A stretch of 64,000 nucleotides of DNA from Marisediminitalea lipolytica (GCF_001758465.1 NZ_MJIC01000013.1:1-64000), one strand, 5' to 3'; positions 46,807 to 55,744 are shown, numbered from the stretch's first letter. Notes: generated by a model from the sequence alone, not told the origin. Program-made: numbers and translations.

Positions 46807-47994
46807 ATGGCACGGATAGTTGCGTTATGTGTGGCATTGCTGCTGGTATTACCTGCTTGTGCAGCCAATGAGGTAGCGCCATTACTCACAACCAAGCAAC
46901 GCTTTAGCATGCCAGCCTACACGACGGTCGGTGGCCGCACCATAGAGTCGTTGCAAGTAGGTTGGGAAAGCTACGGTAAGCTGAATCAGGCCCGGGACAA
47001 TGTTATTTTGATCACCCATTACTTTTCTGCCAATTCCCATGCGGCGGGTAAATATCATCCTGATGATGCTACCTCCGGCTACTGGGATGCGATTATTGGC
47101 CCCGGTAAAGCGATTGATACCAATCAGTATTTTGTGATCAGTGTGGATAGCCTGGCCAATCTGAATGCCAACGATCCCAGCGTGATCACTACCGGTCCTT
47201 CAAGCATAAACCCTGATACTGGCAAGCCTTATGGTCTTGACTTTCCGGTGGTGACCATCAAGGATTTTGTTAATGTGCAAAAAGCCGTGTTAGAAAGCCT
47301 GGGCATTAGCAAACTTCACGCGGTTATCGGGCCATCCATGGGCTCCATGCAGGCACTGGAATGGGCAGCCAGTTATCCGGATTGGGTTCCCCGCATGATT
47401 TCAGTCATCGGCAGCGGAGACAGTGACGCCTGGACCACGGCCGCCCTTGAACAATGGGCGATTCCCATTCGCCTGGATAAACACTGGCAGGACGGTGACT
47501 ACTACAATAGCCAGCCCCCCGTTGATGGTCTGGCCGCTTCACTGATGTTAATTACCCAACAGGCCTTGCACCCGTTATATTTTAATCAGCAGGGTGAAAC
47601 GCTGAATTATCATCCGCTGGAAACGGGGCCACTCAGCAGCATCCGGGAGTCTCACAGTATTGTGAACTGGTTAACCCAACGCGCCCGTACCCGGGCTCAG
47701 AAAATGGATGCTAACCATTTGCTTTATCTGGTTAGGGCCTGTCAGCTTTTTCTGGCGGGTCATGGCGACTCACTGCAACAAAGTATGCGTTCGGTAAAAG
47801 CAAAAACCCTGTTTTTGCCGGCCGAAAACGATTTACTGTTAATGCCGTACATGGCTCAAAAAGCCCATGATGCATTGTTAAAACAAGGCAAAAACAGCCG
47901 CTATGAAGAATTAGAAGGTAATCTGGGGCATTTTGACGGCGTCGTTAACATGCAACAAAAAGCCGAACTGATTCGGTCATTTTTGCAACATTAA
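46807..47994 (+). CDS. Exported alpha/beta-hydrolase, MetX (homoserine acetyltransferase) fold
   Basis: A 395-aa protein with an N-terminal export signal; the segment LLLVLPAC could be a lipobox, or the signal is cut after ACA. The body follows the homoserine O-acetyltransferase fold: THYFSANSHAAGKY, nucleophile Ser in GPSMGSMQALEWAASYPDW (MetX has GGSMGG), acid in LFLPAENDLL, and His in NLGHFDG. Real MetX is cytoplasmic, so this exported form is probably an esterase, perhaps acting on hydroxybutyrate oligomers. GGAG five bases before the ATG at 46807 favours it over the GTG at 46801. Confidence 0.75.
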   Translation: MARIVALCVALLLVLPACAANEVAPLLTTKQRFSMPAYTTVGGRTIESLQVGWESYGKLNQARDNVILITHYFSANSHAAGKYHPDDATSGYWDAIIGPGKAIDTNQYFVISVDSLANLNANDPSVITTGPSSINPDTGKPYGLDFPVVTIKDFVNVQKAVLESLGISKLHAVIGPSMGSMQALEWAASYPDWVPRMISVIGSGDSDAWTTAALEQWAIPIRLDKHWQDGDYYNSQPPVDGLAASLMLITQQALHPLYFNQQGETLNYHPLETGPLSSIRESHSIVNWLTQRARTRAQKMDANHLLYLVRACQLFLAGHGDSLQQSMRSVKAKTLFLPAENDLLLMPYMAQKAHDALLKQGKNSRYEELEGNLGHFDGVVNMQQKAELIRSFLQH

Positions 47995-48009
47995 CAAGGA
48001 CACAATACA

Positions 48010-48999
48010 ATGAAAAAGGCATTCCCTCCCGTGCTTGGTGCTGCGCTCGCTGTTTTCAGCTATCACAGTGCAGCCGAACCGTTGCAACTGGATACCCGGG
48101 ATATTACGGTTTCCGGATTATCATCCGGTGGCTATATGGCCACACAGTTTCATCTGGCTAACAGTGACAAGGTTTCCGGCGCTGCCATGCTGGCCTCCGG
48201 GCCTTATTATTGTGCGCAAAACGATATTGCCGTTGCCTTAGGCCAATGCGTTGACAAAGTAACCACACCGCTGGATATCAAAGCCCTTAGCGCTCAGGCC
48301 AATGCCTGGGCAAAAGCCGGTAAAATTCCACCACTGGAAAATTTAAAAGACGACAAAGTGTGGTTACTCCACGGTACCGCCGACACGCGGGTAAACTCGG
48401 CAGTAAGCGATGCATTGTATCAACAGTATCAACAATGGGTGCCAGCAGAGCAGTTAACCTACGTTAACAACAAACCTTTTGCCCATGTATTTCCTACGCT
48501 GGATGCCGGAAAAAGTTGTCTTGATGCAGCTTCTCCGTATATTGGCAAATGTGAATACGATGCGGCAGGCGCCTTGCTGACCGCACTTCTGGGTGAACTA
48601 AATAGCCCTGATGACGTATTAACCGGTGAGGTAATCACCATTGATCAACAGGAGATTGCCGGAGATAACGCCAGCACCCTTGCTGACGAAGGCTATGCTT
48701 ATATTCCAGAGTCCTGCCGTAATGGAGAAGCCTGCCGCATACATATTAGTTTCCATGGTTGCAATCAGTATGCAGAAGCCGTTGATATGGCCTATGTTGA
48801 ACAGGCCGGTCTGAACCGTTGGGCCGACGATAACCATTTGGTGGTACTTTACCCACAAACCCGAAAATCGTTAATTATGCCGATGAATCCACAGGGTTGC
48901 TGGGATTGGTGGGGTTACACATCAGATACTTATGCAACCAGCGAAGGGCCGCAAATTAAAGCGGTGAACGCATTTATTGAATTTCTGGCAACACGCTAA
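48010..48999 (+). CDS. Extracellular poly(3-hydroxybutyrate) depolymerase, single-domain type
   Basis: A 329-aa secreted esterase that would cut PHB into oligomers and 3-hydroxybutyrate. A short signal peptide (to about residue 22) is followed by the lipase box GLSSGGYMA with Ser39. Asp125 (HGTADTRVNS) and His159 (FAHVFPT) complete a triad spaced as in the Penicillium funiculosum depolymerase (Ser39, Asp121, His155). There is no C-terminal substrate-binding or linker domain. Cys residues near 59, 70, 162 and 173 may form disulfides. The two-part repeat with a second GCNQY-GCWDWWGY region is typical of this esterase family. Confidence 0.85.
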   Translation: MKKAFPPVLGAALAVFSYHSAAEPLQLDTRDITVSGLSSGGYMATQFHLANSDKVSGAAMLASGPYYCAQNDIAVALGQCVDKVTTPLDIKALSAQANAWAKAGKIPPLENLKDDKVWLLHGTADTRVNSAVSDALYQQYQQWVPAEQLTYVNNKPFAHVFPTLDAGKSCLDAASPYIGKCEYDAAGALLTALLGELNSPDDVLTGEVITIDQQEIAGDNASTLADEGYAYIPESCRNGEACRIHISFHGCNQYAEAVDMAYVEQAGLNRWADDNHLVVLYPQTRKSLIMPMNPQGCWDWWGYTSDTYATSEGPQIKAVNAFIEFLATR

Positions 49000-49011
49000 G
49001 GATTATTTTCT

Positions 49012-49779
49012 ATGTCATCTTACAATATTTTTATTACCGGCGGTGCCAGTGGCATCGGTTATGGAATTGCTGAGTTTCTGGGTGCCCAGGGACATACTAT
49101 TTTAGTGGCGGATATCAACCTTGAAGCCGCGAAAGAAGCTTGTCAAAAACTGGCCGGAAAAGACATTAAAGCGCTACCGGTTGAAATAGACGTCACCAAT
49201 GCAGAACAGGTTGCCGCGCTGCCCGGCCAGTTAAAAGATACACCAGTGGATATTCTGGTGAATAATGCGGGTATTCAGCACGTGTCTAAAATTGAAGATT
49301 TCCCACCGGAAAAATGGCAAATGCTAATCAACATCATGTTGGTGGGACCAGCCCTGCTAACTCAGGCATTTATGCCTGGCATGCGTGAAAAGAATTTTGG
49401 CCGCATCATCAACATTGGCTCAATTCACTCTGTGGTTGCCTCGCCGTTTAAATCGGCCTATGTCGCAGCAAAACACGGTTTATTAGGTTTTTCTAAAACC
49501 ATCGCACTGGAAACCGGCGACGCTAATATCACCATTAACACGATTTGCCCGGCTTACGTAAAAACGCCACTGGTAGAAAAACAAATTGCTTCACAGGCTA
49601 AAGAAAACGGCATTACCGAAGAAGAAGTAGTGAATAAAATCATGCTGGAACCGATGCCTAAGAAACAATTTATCAGCCTTGAAGAACTGGGCGAAACTGC
49701 TGCCTTTTTAATGAGTAGTAGCGCCCGTAATATTACCGGTCAAACCATGATTTTAGACGGCGGCTGGACCGCCAGATAA
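49012..49779 (+). CDS. bdhA: 3-hydroxybutyrate dehydrogenase
   Basis: A 255-aa short-chain dehydrogenase that oxidises D-3-hydroxybutyrate to acetoacetate with NAD+. Visible are the cofactor loop TGGASGIGYGIAEFL, NNAGIQHV, and catalytic Y150-x3-K154 (SAYVAAKHG). The C-terminal segment TICPAYVKTPLVEKQIASQAKENGITEEEV is characteristic of bacterial 3HBDH. It is last in the operon and is followed by a strong terminator. Confidence 0.92.
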   Translation: MSSYNIFITGGASGIGYGIAEFLGAQGHTILVADINLEAAKEACQKLAGKDIKALPVEIDVTNAEQVAALPGQLKDTPVDILVNNAGIQHVSKIEDFPPEKWQMLINIMLVGPALLTQAFMPGMREKNFGRIINIGSIHSVVASPFKSAYVAAKHGLLGFSKTIALETGDANITINTICPAYVKTPLVEKQIASQAKENGITEEEVVNKIMLEPMPKKQFISLEELGETAAFLMSSSARNITGQTMILDGGWTAR

Positions 49780-49792
49780 ACACCTTTGAGAT

Positions 49793-49829
49793 AAGCCGGA
49801 GGTGATATTAGCGCCTCCGGCTTTATTTT
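49793..49829 (+). terminator. Intrinsic terminator of the PHB/3-hydroxybutyrate operon
   Basis: A 10-bp stem AAGCCGGAGG/CCTCCGGCTT (49793-49823) is followed by TATTTTG, 13 bp after bdhA. Confidence 0.85.
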
Positions 49830-49880
49830 GCGCATCAGGTTATGGTAATGTCGCCTCAGGAAGTGGGGAAGACTAAAAAC

Positions 49881-50756
49881 ATGCCATACAACACCGTTGG
49901 ATTGATCGGTAAAGCGGCCCACGAAGGTGCCCATGTAAGCCTCAACGCGTTAGCTGACTATCTGCGCGCCAAACAATGTACCATTCTTGTTGAAGAAAAC
50001 GTTGCCCAGGAGATGGAAGGCGACGACTTTACTGTTTGCGATCTCGTTACTATTGGTAAACAGGCAGACCTGGCGGTGGTAGTTGGTGGTGATGGTAATA
50101 TGCTCGGCGCTGCCCGGGTTTTGTCCCGCTTCAACATTCACGTGGTTGGTGTAAACCGCGGTAACTTAGGTTTTCTTACCGATATTCACCCGGATGAAGT
50201 CATCCAGCAAATGGACCTCATTTATAACGGTGAAACCATGGTTGAACAGCGCTTTCTGCTGGAAGTGGAAGTGTACCGCCATGAACAGCTGAAAAGTAAT
50301 AACTCGGCCGTTAACGAGGTTGTTTTACACCACGGTAAAGTTGCCCACATGACCGAGTTCGAAGTCTTCATCGACGATCAGTTTGTCTTTAGTCAACGCT
50401 CGGATGGCCTGATTGTAGCCACCCCTACCGGCTCAACAGCCTACTCGCTCTCTGGCGGCGGGCCCATTCTTATGCCGCATCTTGATGCCCTGACCCTGGT
50501 GCCCATGTTCCCCCATACCTTAAGTAGTCGTCCGATTGTAGTGGACTCCAACAGCACGATTTCCATGCGGGTGTCTAAAGCCAATGCCGACAGTGTGCAG
50601 GTCAGTTGCGATAGCCACATCGTTTTACCGGCCCTGCCTGGTGATGAAATAAGGGTCAGAAAAAGTAACGACCGTTTATCATTAGTCCATCCTGCCGGTT
50701 ACAGTTATTTTAACGTATTGCGTAAAAAACTGGGCTGGGGCAGCAAACTGTTTTAA
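49881..50756 (+). CDS. nadK: NAD kinase
   Basis: A 291-aa enzyme phosphorylating NAD to NADP. The GGDG motif is in [19 protein letters not shown], followed by [15 protein letters not shown] and the conserved [16 protein letters not shown]. The ATG at 49881 aligns with E. coli NadK ([11 protein letters not shown]); 13 extra upstream codons from 49842 are not family-like. In E. coli nadK lies next to grpE and recN; here a 16-kb block separates it from grpE. Confidence 0.95.
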   Translation: MPYNTVGLIGKAAHEGAHVSLNALADYLRAKQCTILVEENVAQEMEGDDFTVCDLVTIGKQADLAVVVGGDGNMLGAARVLSRFNIHVVGVNRGNLGFLTDIHPDEVIQQMDLIYNGETMVEQRFLLEVEVYRHEQLKSNNSAVNEVVLHHGKVAHMTEFEVFIDDQFVFSQRSDGLIVATPTGSTAYSLSGGGPILMPHLDALTLVPMFPHTLSSRPIVVDSNSTISMRVSKANADSVQVSCDSHIVLPALPGDEIRVRKSNDRLSLVHPAGYSYFNVLRKKLGWGSKLF

Positions 50757-50903
50757 TAAAACCTGACGCGAACGCGAAAGGCCCGTAAAAATTACCCTAA
50801 AGTGTATCTGTACAGACCGGTGTTCTTTACGCTAGTCTGATGATTAGTGGGCTGATTTTTGTTCAGCTATTTTTTTGTAACGGACTAAACCACTACACCA
50901 GCT

Positions 50904-51962
50904 ATGGATACACCGCCTGATTTACCCGAACTGTACGCCGAAGTCATTGTAGATTCCTTTGCTAACGTCCATGGCGGACGTAAGCAGTCAGAAGCCCTGT
51001 TGTATTTTGCTAACCTTGGAGCACATTACCAGTTCGATTCCGGACTCTTTCTCACCGGCGAATTGTGGCTCACAGACAACCAGTCTATCTCTGATATTGT
51101 TGGCGATGAACAAGGTATCAGTAGCATTGAAGCCAGTGAAGCCGGGCTGCATATAGGCCAGTTAGCGGTAGGCTTTGAGAGCCAGTCAGTTTCTGTGCTG
51201 CTGGGTGTGTATGATATTAACTACTATTTTGACGTGCTTGAGAGCGCCAATTTGTTTGTCCATAGTGCTTTTGGCATGGGGTCGGTGTTTGGAATTAGCG
51301 GCCCTAACGGACCCAGTACCTATCCACAGCCGGGCCTGACTGGCAGGGTTGGCTATCGCTGGGACAATCATTTTTTGCAGGTTGCCATGGCTGATGGTGA
51401 ACCTGGCGACCCCTTATTTTACTATCATACCGCTTCCCAGGAAGAGAAACGCATTAACCTGATGCTGGTGGGCGAATACAACTACGAAACAGACAACAGT
51501 AAAATCATCGCTGGCTGGTGGGGCTATAACGACGATTCAGTGGTGTTAGAAAACGCCGGCACCGCCAATGGCAAGAATACCGGTGTTTACTTGCGTGGTG
51601 AGTATAACTTTAACCCCGGCTCCCACAGCAACAACTTTACCCTGTTTAGCCGGATCGGCACCGGCGCCAGCAAGTTTAATTTTTTCGATGAGTTTTACTC
51701 CGTTGGTATCACCATGAACAGCGATTTAATCAGCATAGCTGACGAGCAAATGGGCCTGGCTATTGCACATGCCAGAACTTCAGATAAACGTATGCCGCAA
51801 TACGGCAGTGCCGAAACGGCACTGGAACTGACCTATTCACTGGCTTTTCATAACGGTTTTACCTTACAGCCAAGCCTGCAGTGGATAGGCTCACCCGGCG
51901 CCGCTAAAGGGGCTTCAGATGCGATTATCTGTGGATTACGGTTTAGCTGGAGTGCGCCCTGA
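50904..51962 (+). CDS. Outer-membrane beta-barrel porin-like protein (OprB-like), no visible signal peptide
   Basis: A 352-aa protein rich in alternating aromatic/polar strands (TGRVGYRWDNHFLQVAMADGEP, GVYLRGEYNFNPG, LELTYSLAFHNGFTLQPSLQWIGSPG), ending GLRFSWSAP, similar in outline to carbohydrate-selective porins. It begins directly with a mature-looking MDTPPDLPELYAEV. An in-frame stop at 50886 rules out a longer version in this frame. A separate frame from ATG 50839 encodes a short hydrophobic stretch (ISGLIFVQLFFC), so the original signal may have been lost to a frameshift. It interrupts the usual nadK-recN order. Confidence 0.65.
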   Translation: MDTPPDLPELYAEVIVDSFANVHGGRKQSEALLYFANLGAHYQFDSGLFLTGELWLTDNQSISDIVGDEQGISSIEASEAGLHIGQLAVGFESQSVSVLLGVYDINYYFDVLESANLFVHSAFGMGSVFGISGPNGPSTYPQPGLTGRVGYRWDNHFLQVAMADGEPGDPLFYYHTASQEEKRINLMLVGEYNYETDNSKIIAGWWGYNDDSVVLENAGTANGKNTGVYLRGEYNFNPGSHSNNFTLFSRIGTGASKFNFFDEFYSVGITMNSDLISIADEQMGLAIAHARTSDKRMPQYGSAETALELTYSLAFHNGFTLQPSLQWIGSPGAAKGASDAIICGLRFSWSAP

Positions 51963-52168
51963 TCCCTGTTCCCTGCCACCTGATAAAGAAAGGTAATACC
52001 CGCATCAGTAAAGTGCTACCTGACATCATCTTAAAATATTATTTTCCTATACATATCAGTCAATTAAAGATTCCAGCAAGATAAATAAATAAAACCGTAT
52101 TTAACTTAACCAAAATACTGTATATCCTTACACATACTGTATGTTTATATAGCTTTCACAGGACGCCC
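51963..52168. other. recN upstream region
   Basis: About 200 bp, AT-rich toward recN, with no gene. It holds the SOS boxes listed separately and no visible terminator for the porin-like gene. Confidence 0.5.
52118..52152 (+). promoter_or_regulatory. Two LexA (SOS) boxes of recN
   Basis: CTGTATATCCTTACAC (52118-52133) and CTGTATGTTTATATAG (52137-52152) each match CTGT-N8-ACAG with one mismatch. They are 17-50 bp before the recN ATG. E. coli recN likewise has more than one LexA box. Confidence 0.75.
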
Positions 52169-53854
52169 ATGTTATCCCATTTATCGGTTAAAAATTTTGC
52201 TGTAGTAAAAGAAATTAATATTGCTTTTGAAGCCGGCATGACGGCGGTAACAGGTGAAACCGGCGCGGGTAAATCCATTGCCATTGACGCGCTGAGTTTG
52301 TGTCTGGGCGAGCGAGCCGATGCATCAGCCGTGAGAAAAGGCGCCGATAAGGCAGAAATTATTGCCTATTTTTCGTTACTGGATGCTCCCCTTGCCCGGA
52401 ACTGGCTGGATGAAAACGAAATGGTCCTGGATGACGATCCCAATACCTGTTTTATCCGCCGTTTAATTTCTAAAGAAGGACGCTCCAAGGCATTTATTAA
52501 CGGTGTACCGGTTGCCTTACAACAACTTAAACAGCTCGGGCAGTTCTTACTGGCCATACATGGGCAAAACACGCATTTGCAGCTGCTTAAAGACGATGTG
52601 CAAAGAAAACTGCTGGATGATTACGCCGAACACGCCGGCTTACTGAAACACATCGAGCAGAGTTACAAGCTTTGGCAAACGTTAGCCAAAGAGCTGGTGA
52701 CACTGGAACAAGCCGCCCAGCAGCGCGCCGACCGCGAACAGTTGTTAAGCTATCAGGTTACCGAACTGGATGACTTTGCCCTGGCCGAAGGGGAGTTTGC
52801 CGAGCTGGAAGCCGAGCACAAGCGTTTAAGTAACGGTCAGACACTGCTTGAAGAAGCCCAGAAAAGCTTTTATCACCTGTACGAAGCAGATGAATTTAAT
52901 GCATTGTCGGCCATTCAAACCAGCATTGATAAACTCAGCGGCTTAGAGGAACATGACCCAGCCCTGACGCCAATTGTAGCCATGCTGAATGAAGCTGCTA
53001 TTCAGGTAGAAGAGTCAGCACACGAACTACGCAGCTACTGTGATCAGTTGGAAATCGACCCGCTGCGGTTACAGCAGGTAGAAAAACGCTATGCCCAGGC
53101 AATGGAATTTGCCAGAAAGCACCAGGTAATGCCTGAGGAGCTTTGTCAGCATCATCAGCAACTGGCCGCAGAGCTGGCAGGCCTGAGTGCAGATACAGAA
53201 AGACTAACAGCGCTGAGCGAAGAACTGGAGCAAGCCCATGGCGACTACCTGACTGCCAGCGAAAAACTGTCGAAGAGTCGCTCTTTGGCTGCGGTTAAAC
53301 TTGCCGAACAGGTGCAAACGCAAATTCGTACGCTAAATATGCCACACGCGGAGTTTACAATAGAAGTCAGCTACAACCAGCAGGCGCGACCTACTTCTAT
53401 GGGCATGGATACGGTTTCCATGAAAGTTTCAACCAATCCGGGGCAGCCTCAGGATCGTTTGGATAAAGTGGTCTCCGGCGGTGAGCTGTCACGCATTGGT
53501 TTAGCTTTACAGGTAATTAGCCGCGATACCAGCCTGACGCCTACCATGATTTTTGATGAAGTAGACACCGGCATCAGCGGTCCGACAGCCTCGATTGTGG
53601 GACAGTTACTAAGACGCCTGGGCAAAGAAAATCAGGTGATGTGTGTAACTCACTTACCACAGGTCGCGGCACAGGCGCATAACCAGTTATTTGTAACCAA
53701 AACCACCGAAAGTAACGAGACCCAAACGCATATTCTGGCGCTTACCGAACAGGCAAGAATTGACGAGCTGGCAAGGTTGCTGGCGGGAGATAAAATAACG
53801 CCTAACGCACTGGCGAATGCCAAAGAATTACTTGATAATGCCACAGCGAACTAA
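52169..53854 (+). CDS. recN: DNA repair protein RecN
   Basis: A 561-aa SMC-like ATPase for double-strand-break repair. Walker A is GETGAGKS near residue 30, long coiled-coil arms fill about 155-360, and the C-terminal head has the signature VVSGGELSRIGLALQV and Walker B MIFDEVDTGISG. Length matches. It is preceded by LexA boxes, so it is probably SOS-induced. Confidence 0.97.
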   Translation: MLSHLSVKNFAVVKEINIAFEAGMTAVTGETGAGKSIAIDALSLCLGERADASAVRKGADKAEIIAYFSLLDAPLARNWLDENEMVLDDDPNTCFIRRLISKEGRSKAFINGVPVALQQLKQLGQFLLAIHGQNTHLQLLKDDVQRKLLDDYAEHAGLLKHIEQSYKLWQTLAKELVTLEQAAQQRADREQLLSYQVTELDDFALAEGEFAELEAEHKRLSNGQTLLEEAQKSFYHLYEADEFNALSAIQTSIDKLSGLEEHDPALTPIVAMLNEAAIQVEESAHELRSYCDQLEIDPLRLQQVEKRYAQAMEFARKHQVMPEELCQHHQQLAAELAGLSADTERLTALSEELEQAHGDYLTASEKLSKSRSLAAVKLAEQVQTQIRTLNMPHAEFTIEVSYNQQARPTSMGMDTVSMKVSTNPGQPQDRLDKVVSGGELSRIGLALQVISRDTSLTPTMIFDEVDTGISGPTASIVGQLLRRLGKENQVMCVTHLPQVAAQAHNQLFVTKTTESNETQTHILALTEQARIDELARLLAGDKITPNALANAKELLDNATAN

Positions 53855-54007
53855 ATTGCAAAGTGTGGGTCAAAGTTGACGTGCCAGTGCAGAGCGATTA
53901 GCATGCTCGGCACTGATTGCGTCTGCAAAGCGCCCTTTAAGACTGAGGGTAGAGTTTGCAAACAAAATAATAACCACACTTACTGTAAAAATTGGATTTC
54001 TCTGTTA

Positions 54008-54364
54008 ATGAAGCTGTCTTACCTGATTGTTGTGCTTTCACTTACATTTTTGTCAACTGCCTGTTCTAACTGGATTTATCGTATTGATATTCCACAGGGA
54101 AACTTTTTGGATGAGCAGGATGTGAAAAAGCTTCGCATCGGCATGACTAAAGAGCAGGTGGAGTTTGTTTTAGGCAGACCTATCCTGAAAGACGCTTTTG
54201 ATAATGATACCTGGTATTACTACTACGAAATGAAGCGCGGTATGGAAAAGCGCGGTGAGGATTTCGAAAAAAATCTGGTTATCAACTTTGTGGATAATAA
54301 GCTCGACACCGTCGAGAGTGATTTTGAGTTATCAGAAGACTTCAATACACCTCTGGAACAGTAA
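54008..54364 (+). CDS. bamE: Outer-membrane assembly lipoprotein BamE (SmpA)
   Basis: A 118-aa lipoprotein of the BAM complex that inserts beta-barrel proteins. The lipoprotein signal ends at LSTAC. The family motif follows: YRIDIPQGNFLDEQDVKKLRIGMTKEQVEFVLGRP and WYYYYE. The frame runs open from 53876, but the ATG at 54008 is the only start that gives the signal peptide. Its position after recN matches E. coli. Confidence 0.95.
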   Translation: MKLSYLIVVLSLTFLSTACSNWIYRIDIPQGNFLDEQDVKKLRIGMTKEQVEFVLGRPILKDAFDNDTWYYYYEMKRGMEKRGEDFEKNLVINFVDNKLDTVESDFELSEDFNTPLEQ

Positions 54365-54376
54365 CAACGTCTTTTC

Positions 54377-54415
54377 GTCATTGCTTCCCGGATAGCCCGT
54401 CTAAGAAGCAATGAC
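54377..54415. repeat. Perfect 11-bp inverted repeat after bamE
   Basis: Arms GTCATTGCTTC (54377-54387) and GAAGCAATGAC (54405-54415) with a 17-nt loop, 13 bp after the bamE stop. There is no U-tract. It may protect the 3' end of the message or be a dispersed repeat. Confidence 0.45.
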
Positions 54416-54567
54416 AACCCGCTCTGCTGCAATACTCTTGCAAATAAATGCCCCGTAACATCAGTTCTAAGCTTTAAGCCTGACATATTTTGCAAATATT
54501 TAGTCTTACGATACACACAAATGCTCATGTTATGGTGTACCCATATTTAGCATTCTGAAGAAAAACT

Positions 54568-55239
54568 ATGGAAATCCGTTCTCTAAAACCTATTAGCGCG
54601 ATATTGACTGCCCTTATCGTTAGCGCATCGCTGTCTGGCTGTGTGATTAACGTAGGAGGTCATAGTTCCGCAGATTACCATGGCGACGTGACCAAAGTCT
54701 TTGGCGGTATTGATATTGGCGAAAATCGTCAGTCAGGCGATCTGACCACGGTCAATGGCAATATCTCGCTGCGCGACAATGTAACAGCCGAGGAATTAAC
54801 CACAGTTAATGGCAGCGTTACTATCGGTGACTTCTGCGAAATTGATGGTGTCACAGTAGTGAATGGTGACATTGAGGCCGGGAAAATGCTGGTTTCCCAT
54901 GATGGCATGGAGTCAGTCAATGGTGATATCAGCCTGGCCCCCGGTGCCAGGGTAGACGGCAGCCTCACTAGTGTAAACGGCGATATATCGGTGGCTGACA
55001 TTCAGCTCACTGGCAGTATAGAAACAGCGAACGGGGATATTATGATTACCGGTAACAGCCTGATTAAGGGTGATATCGTATATGATGATCCAGAGAACAA
55101 TGATAGCCACTCTACCCCTGAGTTAACCATTGATGAAAGCGTACAACTGGACGGTGAAATTATTTTAAAACGGGACGTTGTGCTGCATATTCCGGCGACA
55201 ATGCAGAGCAAAGTCCGCTATCAGAGCACCGCAATGTAA
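54568..55239 (+). CDS. Lipoprotein of VNG repeats, predicted beta-helix
   Basis: A 223-aa protein with a lipoprotein signal (lipobox LSGC, about residue 25). The centre has six repeats of the form (V/A)NG-(D/N/S)-(I/V) spaced 18 or 19 residues apart (TTVNGNISL, TTVNGSVTI, TVVNGDIEA, ESVNGDISL, TSVNGDISV, ETANGDIMI). This period fits one turn of a right-handed parallel beta-helix, as in DUF4097-like and bactofilin-like proteins. No enzyme motif is seen and the function is unknown. It overlaps the glutathione peroxidase start by 1 bp (TAATG). Confidence 0.8.
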   Translation: MEIRSLKPISAILTALIVSASLSGCVINVGGHSSADYHGDVTKVFGGIDIGENRQSGDLTTVNGNISLRDNVTAEELTTVNGSVTIGDFCEIDGVTVVNGDIEAGKMLVSHDGMESVNGDISLAPGARVDGSLTSVNGDISVADIQLTGSIETANGDIMITGNSLIKGDIVYDDPENNDSHSTPELTIDESVQLDGEIILKRDVVLHIPATMQSKVRYQSTAM

Positions 55240-55736
55240 TGACCATAACACGCCCCTCTTTTGACAATATCGCCATTACCACGCCACAGGGTGAGAATAC
55301 GGAAATGGCGCACTATCACGACAAAGTACTGTTGATAGTTAACACCGCCAGTAAGTGCGGGTTTACGCCCCAGTACGAAGGTCTGGAAACAACCTATCAG
55401 AAATATAAGGAAAAGGGCCTGGAAATTCTGGCTTTCCCCTGTAATCAGTTTGGCCAGCAGGAACCAGGGGATGACAACAGCATTCAGTCATTTTGCGGTA
55501 TCAATTACAACATTACTTTTCCGGTAATGAAAAAAATTGAGGTCAATGGCTCTGACGCCAGCCCGCTCTACAAATACCTGAAAGCTGCAGCGCCCGGTCT
55601 CTTTGGCACCAAAGCAATAAAATGGAATTTCACCAAGTTCTTAATCAGTAAGGACCGCACTGCCATTAAGCGCTATGGGCCACAAGTGACGCCCGAAGCC
55701 ATTCAGCAGGACATTGAAGCATTTCTGGCAAGGTAG
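55239..55736 (+). CDS. Glutathione peroxidase family protein
   Basis: A 165-aa thioredoxin-fold peroxidase (BtuE/GPx type). The peroxidatic Cys is C40 in NTASKCGFTPQYEGLE. The partner Gln and Trp are in LAFPCNQFGQQEPG and KWNFTKFLI. The Cys form replaces the selenocysteine of animal enzymes, and thioredoxin is the likely reductant. It is coupled to the upstream VNG-repeat lipoprotein. Confidence 0.93.
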   Translation: MTITRPSFDNIAITTPQGENTEMAHYHDKVLLIVNTASKCGFTPQYEGLETTYQKYKEKGLEILAFPCNQFGQQEPGDDNSIQSFCGINYNITFPVMKKIEVNGSDASPLYKYLKAAAPGLFGTKAIKWNFTKFLISKDRTAIKRYGPQVTPEAIQQDIEAFLAR

Positions 55737-55744
55737 ATGAATAA

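Noticed and set aside
46801..47994. Annotation as methionine-pathway MetX
   Set aside because: The protein has an export signal, an altered nucleophile motif, and lies in a hydroxybutyrate operon.
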